The notes under the pieces: generated by a model
Databases searched by the model: none
The model's input: the letters and a program-made list of their open reading frames with translations, nothing else
Told to the model about the DNA's origin: nothing
Shown: positions 41,937 through 51,492 of the stretch, piece after piece
Layout of the letters: every line of letters starts with the position of its first letter
Numbering within the stretch: the stretch's first letter is position 1
Origin: Arenimonas sp. SCN 70-307
Lineage (GTDB): Bacteria > Pseudomonadota > Gammaproteobacteria > Xanthomonadales > Xanthomonadaceae
Direction: 5' to 3'
Length of the DNA: 64,000 nt
Assembly (NCBI RefSeq): GCF_001724815.1
Contig: NZ_MEDO01000003.1
Span: forward strand, 94,079 to 158,078
Made by a program: the position numbers and the translations under genes

Positions 41937-42996
41937 GGTCCGTCTCGCCGCCGCGCTCGCCGGCCTGCTGGCCCTGGCCGGCTGTGGGCGGGAACCGGAC
42001 CGCGTCGAGCAACTGCATGTCTTCGGCAGCCTGGCCGAACTGAGGCTGCGCGACGCGCCGCCGGCGCAGGCCCAGGCCGCGCTGGCCGAAATCTCGGCCA
42101 TGCTCAACCAGCGCGAACGCGAATGGCATGCCTGGCAGGATTCCGACCTCACCCGCATCAACGCCGCCTTCGCCCGCGGCGAGCCGGCCGAGGCGCCCGA
42201 TTCGGTGCTCGCGCTGCTGCGGCGGTCGCAGGCGCTGTCGGCCCGGAGCGATGGCCTGTTCGACCCGGCCATCGGCGGCCTGATCGCGGCCTGGGGCTTC
42301 CACACCTCCAGCTTCCCGGTGATGTCGCCCGTTCCCGGCGACGCCGTGCTGCAGGCCTGGCGGGAGCAGCGTCCGCGGATCACCGAGGTGCGCATCGACG
42401 GCAACCGGCTCTCGGCGCCCAACCCCCGCACCCAGCTCGACTTCGACGCCGTGGCCGAAGGGGCGGCCGCCGAGGAAGTGCTGGCCACGCTGCGCCGCCA
42501 CGGCCTGTCGCACGTGCTGGTGAACCTCGGCGGCGACGTGGTGGCGCTGGTGCCGCCGGGCGAAGCGCCCTGGCAGGTGAGCCTGCGCGATCCTTTCGGC
42601 GGCGTGCTCGGCGGCGTGCCGCTGGGTGACGGCGAGGCCCTGTTCACCTCGGGCAACTACAACAAGTTCCGCAACTCCGACGCCGGCGCGCGCCAGCCGC
42701 ACATCCTCGACCCGCGCACCGCCCAGCCCGCCCGGGGCGCGGCGGCGGTGGTGGTGCTGCACGCCGATCCGGTGCTGGCCGACGCGGCCGCCTCGGCCCT
42801 GTTCGTCGCCGGGCCCTCGGGCTTCGAGCACATCGCCCGGCGCATGGGCCTGGGCTGCGCGATGATGGTGACCGACGAAAACGAGATGCTGGTGACCGTG
42901 GCCATGGCGGCGCGGGTGCAGCTGCTGCGCGACCCGGTGCCGCTGGGCCCGCCGCTGGACCTCGGCCCCGGCTGCGTGGTGGCGCCCGCCGGCTAG
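41911..42996 (+). CDS. apbE: FAD:protein FMN transferase (ApbE lipoprotein)
   Basis: A 361-residue periplasmic flavin transferase that attaches FMN to target threonines (for example in NqrB/C or RnfG). The N-terminal signal ends with a lipobox (GLLALAGCGRE). Conserved parts are FDPAIGGLIAAWGFH, the DFDAVAEGAAAEEVL region (where most ApbE proteins have a Lys/Gln, here Glu), LVNLGGDVVAL, SGNYNKF, HILDPRTAQP and the Mg-binding LADAAASALFVAG. It overlaps the PilZ gene by 26 bases. No NQR, RNF or other ApbE substrate gene is in the window. Confidence 0.88.
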   Translation: MRRAASTSEVRLAAALAGLLALAGCGREPDRVEQLHVFGSLAELRLRDAPPAQAQAALAEISAMLNQREREWHAWQDSDLTRINAAFARGEPAEAPDSVLALLRRSQALSARSDGLFDPAIGGLIAAWGFHTSSFPVMSPVPGDAVLQAWREQRPRITEVRIDGNRLSAPNPRTQLDFDAVAEGAAAEEVLATLRRHGLSHVLVNLGGDVVALVPPGEAPWQVSLRDPFGGVLGGVPLGDGEALFTSGNYNKFRNSDAGARQPHILDPRTAQPARGAAAVVVLHADPVLADAAASALFVAGPSGFEHIARRMGLGCAMMVTDENEMLVTVAMAARVQLLRDPVPLGPPLDLGPGCVVAPAG

Positions 42997-43006
42997 CGCG
43001 GCGCGC

Positions 43007-45682
43007 TCAGGCCGCGGGTTTGTCGCGGAAGCACAGCGCGGCTTCCGGCTTGTGGATGGCGAACCCCTGGGCGTAGTCCACGCTCAGGCCGCGCAGCAGG
43101 TCGCGGGCGCGCTCGTCGGCGACCCACTCGCCCACCACCTGCAGGCCCAGCTGGTGGCCGATGTCGGTCACCGCGCGCACGATCGAATAGCTCACCGGGT
43201 CGGTTTCGATGTTGCGGATGAAGCTGCCGTCGATCTTGATGAAATCCACCGGCAGGTTCTTGAGGTAGCCGAACGAGGCCATGCCCGAACCGAAGTCGTC
43301 GAGCGAGAACTTGCAGCCGGCGGCGCGCAGTCGCTGCATGAACTCGACCGCCCGGGCCATGCTGCTCACGGCCGCGGTCTCGGTGATCTCGAAGCAGATG
43401 CGCTGCGGCGAGACGCCGTGGCGTTCGAGCGCCTCGAGCACGAAGTCGGCGAAGGCGGCGTCCTCGAAGGTGGGGCCCGAGAGGTTGATCGCGCACAGCT
43501 TCACCGGCTTGCCCGACGGGTGCAGGCGGCTGAAGTTGGCCAGCGCCGTCTCCACCACCCAGCGGTCGAGCTGGGGCATGAGGCCGAAGCGCTCGGCCGC
43601 CGGGATGAAGGCGCCGGGCGGCACCAGCTGGCCGCTTTCGTCGCGCAGGCGCACCAGCATCTCCATGTGCACGCCGTCGGCGCGGTCGCCGTCCCAGAGC
43701 GGCGCCAGTTCCTGGAAGTGCAGGAGGAAGCGGCCGTCGGACAGGGCCTGGCGGATGCGGCCGGCCCACTCCATCTCGCTGCGGCGCTGGGTGGTCTCGG
43801 AATCCTGCTCGGAGAACAGGTGCACGCGGTTGCGGCCGCGCTCCTTGGCCATGTAGCAGGCGGTGTCGGCGTGGGCCAGCACGGTGCGCTGGCTCAGGCC
43901 CGGGCCGTGCAGCATCACCACGCCGATGCTGGTGCTGATGGTGTAGTTGCGCTGCTCCCAGCCGAACACGTAGCCGTCGATCTCGGTGCGCAGCGATTCG
44001 GCCACGGCCACCGCACGAGCCTCGTCGGTGTCGCGCAGCAGGATGGCGAACTCGTCGCCGCCCAGCCGCGCCACCACCGCATCGGCGGGCAGCATGCCCG
44101 AGAGCAGCGTCGCCAGCTGGGCCAGCAGCTGGTCGCCGGCGTAATGGCCGGAGGTGTCGTTGATGAGCTTGAACTGGTCGAGGTCCATGTACAGCAGCGC
44201 CCAGTCCGGGCCGCCGTCGTCGAGCGAGGCGATGGCAGCGTCGAGGCGTCGCTCAAACTCACGGCGGTTGTACAGGCTGGTGAGCGAATCGTGGCTGGCC
44301 TGGTAGCTCAGCTCCTCGCTGAGCACGCGCAGCTCGGTGATGTCGTTGGCCACGGCCAGCAGGTGCGGCACGTCGCCCAGGCGGATGGTGGACACCGACA
44401 GCGTCGACCAGAACGGCACTTCGTTGGCGCCGCGCAGCAAGGCCGTCTCGCTGATGATGGCGTCCGGCGAGCCGGCCAGGCCCTCGACCCGCTGGCGCAG
44501 GGCCGGGTCTTCCACCAGCTCGCCCAGACGCACGCCGGTGACGTCGCCCTCGATGCCGAAGCGGTCGCGGCAGGCCTGGTTGGCATAGACCAGCCGCGCA
44601 TCGCCGGCCCGCGCCAGCATCACCAGCGCCGGCAGCAATTCGTTGAGGGCGCGGAAGCGCTCCTCGCTTTCGCGGAACTGCGCCGCCATCTCCCCGGCCA
44701 GCGCCAGCGCGCGGGCACGGGTGCCGGCGATCGACCAGGCCAGCAGCGCCAGCAGCAGGCTCGCCAGCACGCCGATGCCGAAGGTCAGCGCCGGCACCCA
44801 GCCGGCCGGGTCGACGGTGGCGAGCGGTTGCGCCTCGATGCGCCAGGTGCGGCCACCGAAGGCGATGTCGCGGCTGTGGAGCGGCCCCGGGGACGTCACG
44901 GCGTCGGCTTCCTGGCCTTCGCCGAACAGCGGCAGCCGACCGCCGCCGGTGACATCGAACACACGGATGGCGAAGCTCTCGCGGGACTCCGCGGGCAGGG
45001 CGTCGGCGATCAGGCGGCTGACCCGGAACGAAGCCGCCAGCGAACCGATCTCGCGCGAACGACGCTCGGCCAGGTCCGCCGGCGGCGCCCCGGCGCTGAA
45101 CACCGGCAGGCGGATGGTCACGCCGTCGTTGGGGCCGGGCATGCCGGCGCGCTGGATCAGCTGGAACGGCGCCGACATCACCGGCCGGTCGGCGTCGCGG
45201 GCGAAACGCGCCGCCGCCAGGTTCGCAGGCTGGGTGGCGATGTCCAGGCCCACCAGCATCTGGTTGCCGGACAGGGGCGCGACCAGGGTGGTGAGGTAAT
45301 GCTCGCGGCCATCGGGCTCGACATCGGGCGCCGCACGGTCGCTGCGCTCGGCGTAGGCCATGGCCTGCAGGCTGGGGAACTGCTCCCGCGGACGCAGGTT
45401 GGCGTACATCGCCTCGAACTCACCGGCGGTGACCTCGTCCGAGGACAGGAACAGGACCTGCACCGAACGCACCAGCAATGCGCAGGTCTGGAGCTGGGCC
45501 TCGACCGCCTCGAAGCTGCGCTCGGCCAGGCGTTCGAGCCGCTGCTGGCGCCCCTTCTCGAGCGCCTCGGCGTGAAAGGTCGCGGCCAGGCCGCTGAGCA
45601 GCAGGCCCACGACCAGCGCGGTGAAGCTCCAAAGCCAGGCGGGCTGGCCGAGGAAACCACCGTCCTTGCGCTGATCGTGCAA
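43007..45682 (-). CDS. CHASE-PAS-GGDEF-EAL c-di-GMP signalling protein
   Basis: An inner-membrane sensor of about 891 residues. One membrane helix (WLWSFTALVVGLLLSGLAATF) is followed by a periplasmic CHASE-like domain (RSVQVLFLSSDEVTAGEFEA ... AERSDRAAP) and a second helix (PALTFGIGVLASLLLALLAWS). Then come a PAS (RFRALNELLPALVMLARA), a GGDEF domain with intact GGDEF and no RxxD inhibitory site, and an EAL domain. The EAL motif reads EMLVRL, while ITETAAV, SLDDFGSGMASF and FIKIDGSF are intact. The ATG at 45775 overlaps the divergent pepQ start. A TTG at 45682 preceded by GGAG is a more plausible start and is used here. Confidence 0.9.
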   Translation of the reverse strand: MHDQRKDGGFLGQPAWLWSFTALVVGLLLSGLAATFHAEALEKGRQQRLERLAERSFEAVEAQLQTCALLVRSVQVLFLSSDEVTAGEFEAMYANLRPREQFPSLQAMAYAERSDRAAPDVEPDGREHYLTTLVAPLSGNQMLVGLDIATQPANLAAARFARDADRPVMSAPFQLIQRAGMPGPNDGVTIRLPVFSAGAPPADLAERRSREIGSLAASFRVSRLIADALPAESRESFAIRVFDVTGGGRLPLFGEGQEADAVTSPGPLHSRDIAFGGRTWRIEAQPLATVDPAGWVPALTFGIGVLASLLLALLAWSIAGTRARALALAGEMAAQFRESEERFRALNELLPALVMLARAGDARLVYANQACRDRFGIEGDVTGVRLGELVEDPALRQRVEGLAGSPDAIISETALLRGANEVPFWSTLSVSTIRLGDVPHLLAVANDITELRVLSEELSYQASHDSLTSLYNRREFERRLDAAIASLDDGGPDWALLYMDLDQFKLINDTSGHYAGDQLLAQLATLLSGMLPADAVVARLGGDEFAILLRDTDEARAVAVAESLRTEIDGYVFGWEQRNYTISTSIGVVMLHGPGLSQRTVLAHADTACYMAKERGRNRVHLFSEQDSETTQRRSEMEWAGRIRQALSDGRFLLHFQELAPLWDGDRADGVHMEMLVRLRDESGQLVPPGAFIPAAERFGLMPQLDRWVVETALANFSRLHPSGKPVKLCAINLSGPTFEDAAFADFVLEALERHGVSPQRICFEITETAAVSSMARAVEFMQRLRAAGCKFSLDDFGSGMASFGYLKNLPVDFIKIDGSFIRNIETDPVSYSIVRAVTDIGHQLGLQVVGEWVADERARDLLRGLSVDYAQGFAIHKPEAALCFRDKPAA

Positions 45683-45751
45683 GCCCCACTCCTGCGCCAA
45701 CGCCGCCAATTGCGGCAAAATCGGGGACCTACCCCAAGGAGCCTCGGACGA

Positions 45752-47068
45752 ATGAACGCCCCGGACCTCGCGCATCTATATCGTGCGCACCTGCAGGTTA
45801 TCAAGGCGCGGGCCGACCGTGCGCTCGAAAAGGGCGGTTTCGACCACCTGCTGGTGGCCTCGGGCGTGGAAAAGTTCGAATTCCTCGACGACCGCCCCTA
45901 CCCGTTCAAGCCCAACGCGCAGTTCAAGGCCTGGGTGCCGCTGCTGCGCCACCCCGCGTGCTGGGTGGCCTACACGCCCGGCCAGCGGCCGGTGCTGGTG
46001 TACTACCAGCCCGACGACTACTGGCACGTGCCGCCCAGCCCGCCCAGCGGCTTCTGGGCGGACGAGTTCGACATCCGCATCATCGCCGACCCGGCCGAGG
46101 CCCGCCGGCACCTGCCGGCGGGCGGACGCGCCGCGATCCTGGGCGAGGCCGATGCCGCCCTGCCCGGCTTCGAGCCGAACAACCCCAAGGCGGTCATCGA
46201 CTTCCTGCACTACCACCGCGCCTACAAGACGCCCTACGAACTCGACCGCATGCGCGCCGCGCAGCGTCGCGCGGTGCCCGGCCACCTGGCCGCGCGCGCG
46301 GCCTTCCAGGCCGGTGCCTCCGAGGCGCGCATCCACGCGGCCTACCTGGCCGCCACCGGCCACACCGACCTGGACGCGCCCTACGGCAGCATCATCGGCC
46401 TCAACGAACACGGCGCCACCCTGCACTACCAGTACAAGGACGCCGAAGCGCCGTCGCGGCACCGCTCGCTGCTGATCGACGCCGGTGCCGACGTCGATGG
46501 CTACGCCTCCGACATCACCCGCACATGGGGCGACGGCAACGCGCGCTTCGCCGAACTGGTGGCGGCGGTGGAGGCCGAGCAGCAGGCGCTGTGCGGCAAG
46601 GTCCGCGCCGGCACCGACTACCGCGACCTGCACCTGGAGTGCCACCTTCGCCTGGGCGGCGTGCTGCGCACGCTGGGGCTGGTGGACATGGACCCGGGCG
46701 ACATGCTCGCCCGCGGGGTCACCTCGACCTTTTTCCCGCATGGACTGGGCCACCCGATCGGCCTGCAGGTGCACGACGTGGCCGGCTTCACCGACGAGGA
46801 CGGCGTGCTGATCCCGCGCCCCGAGGGCCACCCCTACCTGCGCATGACCCGCACGCTGGCACCGGGCATGGTGGTGACGATCGAGCCGGGCCTCTACTTC
46901 ATCCCGACCCTGATGGCCAAGCTGCGTGCACGGCCCGAGGGCAAGGCCGTCGACTGGGCCGCGGTCGAGGCGCTGGCGCCCTGGGGCGGCGTGCGCATCG
47001 AGGACGAGGTGCACTGCACCGACGGCGAGCCCGAGAACCTCACCCGCGACGCCTTCGCGGCGGCCTGA
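45752..47068 (+). CDS. pepQ: Xaa-Pro dipeptidase (prolidase)
   Basis: A 438-residue cytoplasmic dimetal peptidase of the M24B family that cleaves dipeptides with C-terminal proline. The five ligands are visible: Asp in LIDAGADVDGYASDITRTW (two), His in FPHGLGHPIGLQVHD, Glu in TIEPGLYFIP and Glu in RIEDEVHCTDGEPENLT. Length fits E. coli PepQ (443). AAGGAG lies upstream of the start at 45752. Bacterial prolidases also hydrolyse organophosphates as a side activity. Convergent with valS, 12 bases away. Confidence 0.95.
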   Translation: MNAPDLAHLYRAHLQVIKARADRALEKGGFDHLLVASGVEKFEFLDDRPYPFKPNAQFKAWVPLLRHPACWVAYTPGQRPVLVYYQPDDYWHVPPSPPSGFWADEFDIRIIADPAEARRHLPAGGRAAILGEADAALPGFEPNNPKAVIDFLHYHRAYKTPYELDRMRAAQRRAVPGHLAARAAFQAGASEARIHAAYLAATGHTDLDAPYGSIIGLNEHGATLHYQYKDAEAPSRHRSLLIDAGADVDGYASDITRTWGDGNARFAELVAAVEAEQQALCGKVRAGTDYRDLHLECHLRLGGVLRTLGLVDMDPGDMLARGVTSTFFPHGLGHPIGLQVHDVAGFTDEDGVLIPRPEGHPYLRMTRTLAPGMVVTIEPGLYFIPTLMAKLRARPEGKAVDWAAVEALAPWGGVRIEDEVHCTDGEPENLTRDAFAAA

Positions 47069-47080
47069 GCCGCCGCGGGT

Positions 47081-49843
47081 TCAGCCCAGCTTGGCGCGCT
47101 GCGCCTGCAGCGCGGCGTGCTGGCGAGTCCAGTCGGCCAGTCGCGCGCGTTCGGTCTCGACCACCGCGGCCGGCGCGTTGGCAACGAAGGTTTCGCTGCC
47201 GAGCTTGCCCTCGCACTTGGCGATCTCGCCGGCGATGCGCTTGAGCTCCTTGTCCAGGCGCGCGCGTTCGGCGCCCAGGTCGATCAGGCCCTCGAGCGGG
47301 ATCAGCAGCTTGAGTTCGCCCAGCACCGCGGCCGCGGCGGCCGGCGCCTCGCCGGCCAGCCACTCGACCGACTCGAGCCGGGCCAGGAAACGCAGCGCGG
47401 CAGCGTGGCGACCGATGCGCGCGCGGTCGCCGGCGTCGCCGTCCTGCAGCAGCAGCGGCACGGCCTTCGAGGGCGCGATGTTCATCTGGCTGCGGATCGA
47501 GCGCAGCTGGGCGACGGCGGCCTTGAGCCACTCGATGTCGGCCGCGGCGTCGGGCGCGTCGAAGCGCGGCTCGGCCTGCGGCCAGGCCTGGGTGGAAATG
47601 CTGTCGCCGGCGATGCCGAGCCTGGGCGCCACGGCGTGCCAGATTTCCTCGGTGACGAAGGGAATGACCGGGTGCAGCGCGCGCAGCAGGCCCTCGAGCA
47701 CGTGCAGCAGGGTGTGTCGGGTGGACTCGGCGGCGGCCGCGTCCTCGCCCTGCAGCGCGGGCTTGGCCAGCTCGAGGAACCAGTCGCAGAACTCGTTCCA
47801 GGCGAACTCGTAGAGCGCCTGCGAGGCCAGGTCGAAGCGGTAGTCGGCGTAAGCCTGCTCGACCTCGCGCAGCATGGCGTTGAAGCGGTGCAGGATCCAG
47901 CGCTCGGCGTCGGTGCGGGGCGTCGGGCCTGAAGGCCCTGCCACGAAGCCCTCGCAGTTCATCAGGGTGAAACGCGCGGCGTTCCAGAGCTTGTTGCAGA
48001 AGTTCTTGTAGCCCTCGCAGCGGGCCAGGTCGAACTTGATGTCGCGGCCGTGGGTGGCCAGCGAGGCGAAAGTGAAGCGCAGCGCGTCGGCGCCGAAGGC
48101 CGGGATGCCGTCCGGGAATTCCTTGCGCGTGGCCTTCTCGATCTTGGGCGCGTCGGTGGGCTTCATCAGGCCGCTGGTGCGCTTGGCCACCAGGTCGTCG
48201 AGCGAGATGCCGTCGATCAGGTCGATCGGGTCGAGCACGTTGCCCTTGGACTTGGACATCTTCTGGCCGTCCTTGTCGCGCACGAGGCCGGTGATGTAGA
48301 CGTCCTTGAACGGCACTTCGCCGGTGAAGTGGTCGGTCATCATGATCATCCGGGCCACCCAGAAGAAGATGATGTCGAAGCCCGTCACCAGCACCGAGGT
48401 CGGCAGGCGCTTTTGGTAGCCGTACTTTTCCATGTCGGCGGCATCGGGCCAGCCGAGCGTGCTGTGCGACCACAGCGCCGACGAGAACCAGGTCTCGAGC
48501 ACGTCGCTGTCGCGGGTCAGCGCCACGTCGGCGCCGAGGCCGTGCTTCGAACGCACTTCTTCCTCGCTGCGGCCGACGTAGGCCTGGCCCGACGCGTCGT
48601 ACCAGGCCGGGATGCGGTGGCCCCACCAGAGCTGCCGGCTGATGCACCAGTCCTGGATATTGCCCATCCAGTGCCGGTAGGTGTTGATCCAGTTCTCGGG
48701 CACGAAGCGGACCTTGCCGCTCTCGACGAGCTCGAGGCCGCGCGCGCCGAGCTGGTCCATCTTCACGAACCACTGGTCGGTGAGGTAGGGCTCGATGACC
48801 TGGCCGGTGCGGTCGCCGCGCGGCACCATCAGCTTGTGCGCCTTGGTCTCGAGCAGCAGGCCGGCGGCCTCGAGGTCGGCCAGCACGGCCTTGCGGGCCT
48901 CGAAGCGGTCGAGGCCGCGGTACTTGGCCGGCGCGTTGTCGTTGATGCGCGCCTCCGGCGTGAGGATGTTGATCATCGGCAGGCCGTGGCGCTGGCCCAC
49001 CTGGTAGTCGTTGAAATCATGCGCCGGGGTCACCTTGACCACGCCGGTGCCGAATTCGCGGTCGACGTAGTCGTCGGCGATGACCGGGATCTCGCGCTCG
49101 CCCAGCGGCAGCTTCACCGTCTTGCCGACCAGGTGGGCGTAACGCTCGTCCTCCGGATGCACCATCACCGCGGTGTCGCCGAGCATGGTCTCCGGGCGCG
49201 TGGTGGCGACCGTGAGCGTGCCGCTGCCGTCGGCCAGCGGGTAGGCGATCGACCACAGGTGGCCGTTCTCTTCCTCGCTCACCACCTCGAGGTCGGAGAT
49301 GGCGGTCTTGAGCACCGGGTCCCAGTTGACCAGGCGCTGGCCGCGGTAGACCAGGCCCTGCTCGAACAGGCGAACGAATGTTTCCACCACGGCCTGGCTC
49401 AGGCCCTCGTCCATGGTGAAGCGCTCGCGGCTCCAGTCGCCCGAGGCGCCCATGCGGCGCATCTGGCGGGTGATGGTGTCGCCGGAGTGCTGCTTCCACT
49501 CCCACACCTTTTCGATGAACTTCTCGCGGCCCAGCGAATCGCGGGTCTCGCCCTTGCCCTCGAGGTGCAGGTTGCGCGACACGACCATTTCCGTGGCGAT
49601 GCCGGCGTGGTCGGTGCCGACCTGCCAGAGCGTGTCGTAGCCCTTCATGCGGTGGTAGCGCACGAGCGCGTCCATCAGCGTGTGCTGGAAGGCGTGGCCC
49701 ATGTGCAGGGTGCCGGTGACGTTCGGCGGCGGCAGCATGATGGTGTAGGGCTCGCCCTGGCCGCTGGGCCGGAAGCAACCGCTCGCCTCCCAATGGGCAT
49801 ACCACTTGGATTCGAAGGTGCTGGGCTCGAAGCTCTTGTCCAT
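47081..49843 (-). CDS. valS: Valyl-tRNA synthetase
   Basis: Class I aminoacyl-tRNA synthetase of 920 residues. HIGH motif appears as LHMGH (46-50) and KMSKS as [18 protein letters not shown]. The editing domain segment [21 protein letters not shown] is present, as are the anticodon-binding domain and the C-terminal arm coiled coil ([23 protein letters not shown]). It is upstream of rimI/holD/pssA in the opposite-facing layout of neighbouring minus-strand genes, separated by 62 bases from rimI. Confidence 0.97.
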   Translation of the reverse strand: MDKSFEPSTFESKWYAHWEASGCFRPSGQGEPYTIMLPPPNVTGTLHMGHAFQHTLMDALVRYHRMKGYDTLWQVGTDHAGIATEMVVSRNLHLEGKGETRDSLGREKFIEKVWEWKQHSGDTITRQMRRMGASGDWSRERFTMDEGLSQAVVETFVRLFEQGLVYRGQRLVNWDPVLKTAISDLEVVSEEENGHLWSIAYPLADGSGTLTVATTRPETMLGDTAVMVHPEDERYAHLVGKTVKLPLGEREIPVIADDYVDREFGTGVVKVTPAHDFNDYQVGQRHGLPMINILTPEARINDNAPAKYRGLDRFEARKAVLADLEAAGLLLETKAHKLMVPRGDRTGQVIEPYLTDQWFVKMDQLGARGLELVESGKVRFVPENWINTYRHWMGNIQDWCISRQLWWGHRIPAWYDASGQAYVGRSEEEVRSKHGLGADVALTRDSDVLETWFSSALWSHSTLGWPDAADMEKYGYQKRLPTSVLVTGFDIIFFWVARMIMMTDHFTGEVPFKDVYITGLVRDKDGQKMSKSKGNVLDPIDLIDGISLDDLVAKRTSGLMKPTDAPKIEKATRKEFPDGIPAFGADALRFTFASLATHGRDIKFDLARCEGYKNFCNKLWNAARFTLMNCEGFVAGPSGPTPRTDAERWILHRFNAMLREVEQAYADYRFDLASQALYEFAWNEFCDWFLELAKPALQGEDAAAAESTRHTLLHVLEGLLRALHPVIPFVTEEIWHAVAPRLGIAGDSISTQAWPQAEPRFDAPDAAADIEWLKAAVAQLRSIRSQMNIAPSKAVPLLLQDGDAGDRARIGRHAAALRFLARLESVEWLAGEAPAAAAAVLGELKLLIPLEGLIDLGAERARLDKELKRIAGEIAKCEGKLGSETFVANAPAAVVETERARLADWTRQHAALQAQRAKLG

Positions 49844-49905
49844 GGGGCGAAGGTGCGGCGATCTGCCGCGAATCGGGGCTGAAAGGACCCGGATTCTACC
49901 AAGGA

Positions 49906-50382
49906 TCAGGCAGTTGGCCCCAGCAGCTCGATGGCCATCACGATCGCGTCCTCGCGCCCTTTCGCGGCCGGGTAGTAGTTCGGCCGCAGGCCGATCTCGT
50001 TGAAGCCGAACTCGCGGTAGAGCCGGATGGCGCGCGGGTTCGAGGGACGGACCTCCAGGAACACCTGCTGGGCATGGTGCCAGCGCGCCAGGTCGACCAG
50101 CCGGCGCAGCAGGCGCAGGCCGTGGCCCTGGCCCTGGAACTCCGGGGCGATGCAGAGGTTGAGGATGTGCGCCTCGCCGGCGGCGGCGCTGAGCACCCCG
50201 TAGCCGACCAGGCCGGCGGGCGAATCAAGCACCCAGCACTGGTGCCCGGCGCGCAGGCAGTCGCGGAAGATGCCGGGCGACCAGGGGAAGGGATAGGCGC
50301 GCTTCTCGATCGCGGCCACCGCCTCGACGTCGGCCTGTTTCATCGGCCGCATCTGGCTGGCGTCGGCGGGACGCGCGTTCAA
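49906..50382 (-). CDS. rimI: Ribosomal protein S18-alanine N-acetyltransferase
   Basis: A 158-residue GNAT-family enzyme that acetylates the N-terminal alanine of ribosomal protein S18. Visible are the acetyl-CoA loop [20 protein letters not shown] (Q/RxxGxG/A), the RimI block [26 protein letters not shown], and the C-terminal [18 protein letters not shown]. In this neighbourhood (holD-rimI), as in E. coli, it follows a short HolD-like gene whose stop is seven bases upstream. Confidence 0.94.
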   Translation of the reverse strand: MNARPADASQMRPMKQADVEAVAAIEKRAYPFPWSPGIFRDCLRAGHQCWVLDSPAGLVGYGVLSAAAGEAHILNLCIAPEFQGQGHGLRLLRRLVDLARWHHAQQVFLEVRPSNPRAIRLYREFGFNEIGLRPNYYPAAKGREDAIVMAIELLGPTA

Positions 50383-50388
50383 GGCGGC

Positions 50389-50631
50389 TCAGTGCGCGCG
50401 GCGGAAGGCCCGCAGGCGTCGCCACAGGGCGCGCTTGGCCGCGGCGTCGGCGCGCAGCTGCTCCCAGGCCGGCAGCGGGAGCCCGGCCAGGTCCTCGCGG
50501 CGGGCGGCGCGGCGCAGGGCCCGAAGCAGCGGCCCTTCCGGCGGCGGCGCAGGCGGCTCCTGGCCGGCCGGGCGGTACAGGGTGTAGCCCATCGCCGCGA
50601 GCAGCTGGCGCTGGCCGGGGCTCCAGCTCAC
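50389..50631 (-). CDS. Short HolD-like protein (possible DNA polymerase III psi)
   Basis: An 80-residue protein starting at a GTG that overlaps the pssA stop by four bases. The N-terminal motif RQLLAAMGYTLYRP resembles the start of E. coli HolD (WQLQQLGITQWSLRRP), and the C-terminal AAAKRALWRRLRAF resembles its end (TARAALWQQICTYE). Position next to rimI is the E. coli holD position. The central part of HolD (about 57 residues fewer overall) is missing, replaced by a short Pro/Arg linker. I infer a minimal psi subunit; a different small basic protein is possible. Confidence 0.5.
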   Translation of the reverse strand: MSWSPGQRQLLAAMGYTLYRPAGQEPPAPPPEGPLLRALRRAARREDLAGLPLPAWEQLRADAAAKRALWRRLRAFRRAH

Positions 50632-51392
50632 GCGGCGACCTTCCGGCGGCGCAGCTTCGTCCACAACCACCAGGCCGGGCCCGAGGCCACGTACAGCAGC
50701 GCCAGCGCCAGCAGGCCCTTGGCCTGGGCGATGAACAGCACCGCGATCACCACCACCACCAGCGCCATCACGAAGAAGGGCACGCGGTCGCCCTTGGGCA
50801 GGCCCTTGAAGCTGTAGAAGCGGATGCGGCTGACCATCAGCAGGCCGGCCGAAACCGTCACCGCGAAGGCCAGCCAGCGCAGTCCCTCGCCGCTGTAGCC
50901 GAAGGAATTCATGGCCCAGACGAAGGACACCATCAGGCCGGCCGCGGCCGGGCTGGCCAGGCCGATGAACCAGCGCTTGTCGGTCGAGCCCACCTGGGTG
51001 TTGAAGCGGGCCAGGCGCAGGGCGGCGCAGGCGGCGTAGAGGAAGGCCGCCGCCCAGCCCACCTTGGCCAGCACCGGGCCGTCGGCCCGGAAACCCACCA
51101 GGGCCCAGTGGTACATGACCAGCGAGGGCGCCATGCCGAAGCTGACCAGGTCGGCCAGCGAGTCGTACTGCACGCCGAACTCGCTGGTGGTGCCGGTCAT
51201 GCGCGCCACCCGGCCGTCGAGGCCGTCGAACAGCGCGGCCACGAACACGGCGATGCAGGCGTTCTCGAAGTTGCCGCTGGCCGCCGCCAGGATGGCGTAG
51301 AAGCCGGCGAACAGCCCGCCCGTGGTGAGCAGGTTGGGCAGCAGGTAGATGCCGCGGCCGCGCGGGGTGCCGGTTTCTTGGGTCGGTTCCAT
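50628..51392 (-). CDS. pssA: CDP-diacylglycerol-serine O-phosphatidyltransferase
   Basis: A 254-residue multi-pass inner-membrane enzyme making phosphatidylserine, precursor of phosphatidylethanolamine. The start at 51392 gives MEPTQETGTPRGRGIYLLPN; the upstream extension is low complexity. The CDP-alcohol phosphotransferase motif is present in FDGLDGRVARMTGTTSEFGV and YDSLADLVSFG. Hydrophobic helices match the membrane PssA (B. subtilis-type) rather than the soluble E. coli enzyme. The C-terminus ends in a basic TKLRRRKVAA tail. Coupled by four bases to the HolD-like gene. Confidence 0.93.
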   Translation of the reverse strand: MEPTQETGTPRGRGIYLLPNLLTTGGLFAGFYAILAAASGNFENACIAVFVAALFDGLDGRVARMTGTTSEFGVQYDSLADLVSFGMAPSLVMYHWALVGFRADGPVLAKVGWAAAFLYAACAALRLARFNTQVGSTDKRWFIGLASPAAAGLMVSFVWAMNSFGYSGEGLRWLAFAVTVSAGLLMVSRIRFYSFKGLPKGDRVPFFVMALVVVVIAVLFIAQAKGLLALALLYVASGPAWWLWTKLRRRKVAA

Positions 51393-51492
51393 GGCCGGAG
51401 TGTAAACGCTTGCCCCGGCCGCCCAAAGCCTGCCTTGCGGGCCGGGGGCGGCGGTGGTATCACGGGCCCCACGCCTGCCCCGGAGCCCCGCC

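Noticed and set aside
43007..45775. The ATG at 45775 as start of the GGDEF-EAL protein
   Set aside because: It would overlap the start of pepQ by 24 bases and has a poorly spaced ribosome binding site; a TTG at 45682 with GGAG is preferred, although the longer form cannot be excluded.
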